Assembly: GCA_963726575.1 (NCBI GenBank)
Contig: CAVSCR010000005.1
Coordinates: 496,001 to 560,000 of the forward strand
Direction: 5' to 3'
DNA from: CAVSCR01 sp963726575
GTDB lineage: Bacteria > Actinomycetota > Actinomycetes > JAHEKZ01
DNA length: 64,000 nt
In this document: one piece after another, positions 63,452 through 64,000 of the stretch
How positions within the stretch are numbered: position 1 is the first letter of the stretch
How the letters are laid out: the number at the start of each line of letters is the position of its first letter
The notes under the pieces: generated by a model
What the model saw: the letters and a program-made list of their open reading frames with translations, nothing else
Databases searched by the model: none
What the model was told of the DNA's origin: nothing
Position numbers and translations under genes: made by a program

Positions 63452-64000
63452 GAACCGACTCCCAGCGAAGCGAGCTCCTCGGCCATGACCACGCGATCGT
63501 CGAAGGGGTGCACGACGCCGGCGATCTCCTGGCCGGACTCGTGTCCTTTGCCGACCACGATGACGACGTCGCCGGCGTGCGCCTCACGCACCGCAGCACC
63601 GATCGCACCCCGCCGGTCGGCCACCTCGACGACCACTGCTCCGGATTGTTGTGCGGCCGCCGTCGCGCCGGACATCACTGCGGCCCTGATCTCGGCTGCG
63701 TCCTCGCTGCGCGGGTTGTCGTCGGTGACCCACACCCGCTCGGCTCCGGAGGCCGCGGCAGCTCCCATCAGGGGTCGCTTGTCGTGGTCGCGGTCCCCGC
63801 CGGCTCCCAGCACCACGAGGAGACGACGCGGTGCGCGCGTTCGCAGCGTCGCGAGCACGCTGGCCACCGCCTCCGGGGTGTGTGCGTAGTCCACCAGGGC
63901 CAGGAACGGCTGCCCCGCGACCACCGGCTCCAACCGTCCGGGAACCCCCGTACAAGCGCCGATACCGGCAGCCGCCCGAACCGGGTCGAGGCCGGCCGCG
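63448..64000 (-). CDS. murE: UDP-MurNAc-tripeptide synthetase MurE (3' part only)
   Basis: The gene runs off the right edge; only the last 183 codons are inside. The readable part has AAGLDPVRAAAGIGACTGVP, the C-terminal domain LALVDYAHTPEAVASVLATL, GAGGDRDHDKRPLMGAAAA, the ligand-binding VWVTDDNPRSEDAAEI and VVGKGHESGQEI. DNPR is the motif of meso-diaminopimelate-adding enzymes, so it likely adds DAP to the stem. It is intact in the visible part. Confidence 0.95.
   Translation of the reverse strand, partial: AAGLDPVRAAAGIGACTGVPGRLEPVVAGQPFLALVDYAHTPEAVASVLATLRTRAPRRLLVVLGAGGDRDHDKRPLMGAAAASGAERVWVTDDNPRSEDAAEIRAAVMSGATAAAQQSGAVVVEVADRRGAIGAAVREAHAGDVVIVVGKGHESGQEIAGVVHPFDDRVVMAEELASLGVGS

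Overview
The window is a high-GC, gene-dense chromosome segment of an actinobacterium (phylum Actinomycetota). This rests on gene content and order: bldD, mihF (actinobacterial integration host factor), the dual-function priA in place of hisA/trpF, divIVA/wag31 next to sepF-yggT, a TIGR03085-family protein, HGxxPAAW and Trp-associated membrane proteins, and a T-box leader before ileS. The pyr operon with pyrK plus a PyrK-dependent pyrD points to a Streptomyces/Frankia-like lineage rather than mycobacteria. I cannot name the genus. Start codons are often GTG, and most genes overlap their neighbour by 1-4 bases (ATGA, GTGA, TGATG), so they are probably translationally coupled.

Layout. (1) 1-11.9 kb, minus strand: the pyrimidine operon pyrR-pyrB-pyrC-PH-like protein-carA-carB-pyrK-pyrD-pyrF, running into mihF-gmk-rpoZ-coaBC (coaBC cut by the left edge). 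A PyrR-binding hairpin sits just before the pyrR ribosome binding site. (2) 12-13 kb, plus strand: a small membrane protein and bldD. (3) 13-19 kb, minus: a secreted seven-repeat VCBS protein, pyruvate kinase, a VIT-family transporter, lgt, a membrane-anchored DsbA-like protein and a MauE/DoxX protein. (4) 19-35 kb, minus: trpA, trpB, trpC, a group of small membrane proteins, trpE, hisI, a lipoprotein with two predicted propellers, hisF-RidA-priA, hisH, a 51-residue membrane protein, hisB, hisC, hisD. trpD, trpF, hisG and hisE are absent; PriA covers the TrpF step. (5) 35-44.4 kb: a DUF3352 protein, dnaE, an aldo/keto reductase, rluD, a VOC protein (plus strand), lspA and a DksA/TraR zinc-finger protein with a histone-like lysine tail. 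(6) 44.6-50 kb, plus: the T-box leader and ileS (type 2, with a GTHH signature instead of HxGH), an unknown protein, and a secreted phosphodiester-glycosidase-like protein. (7) 50-64 kb, minus: the division and cell wall cluster murE-murF-mraY-murD-ftsW-murG-murC-ftsQ-ftsZ-pgeF-yggS-sepF-yggT-divIVA (murE cut by the right edge).

A striking property of this sequence is at least 16 small frame disruptions in 12 otherwise normal genes, including genes essential in most bacteria (murD, murG, ftsQ, lgt). Removing or adding one base (two in divIVA) restores a full-length family member every time. I read these as probable sequencing or assembly indels, and I annotate those loci as single CDSs with the break position stated. 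No CRISPR array, prophage, insertion sequence, rRNA or tRNA was seen. The window is essentially a housekeeping region; I did not find a convincing new defence or biosynthetic system. The observations most worth following are the GxHH isoleucyl-tRNA synthetase with its T-box, the PyrR-binding leader, the tiny coupled membrane protein inside the his operon, the DksA-histone-tail protein, and the two-propeller lipoprotein.
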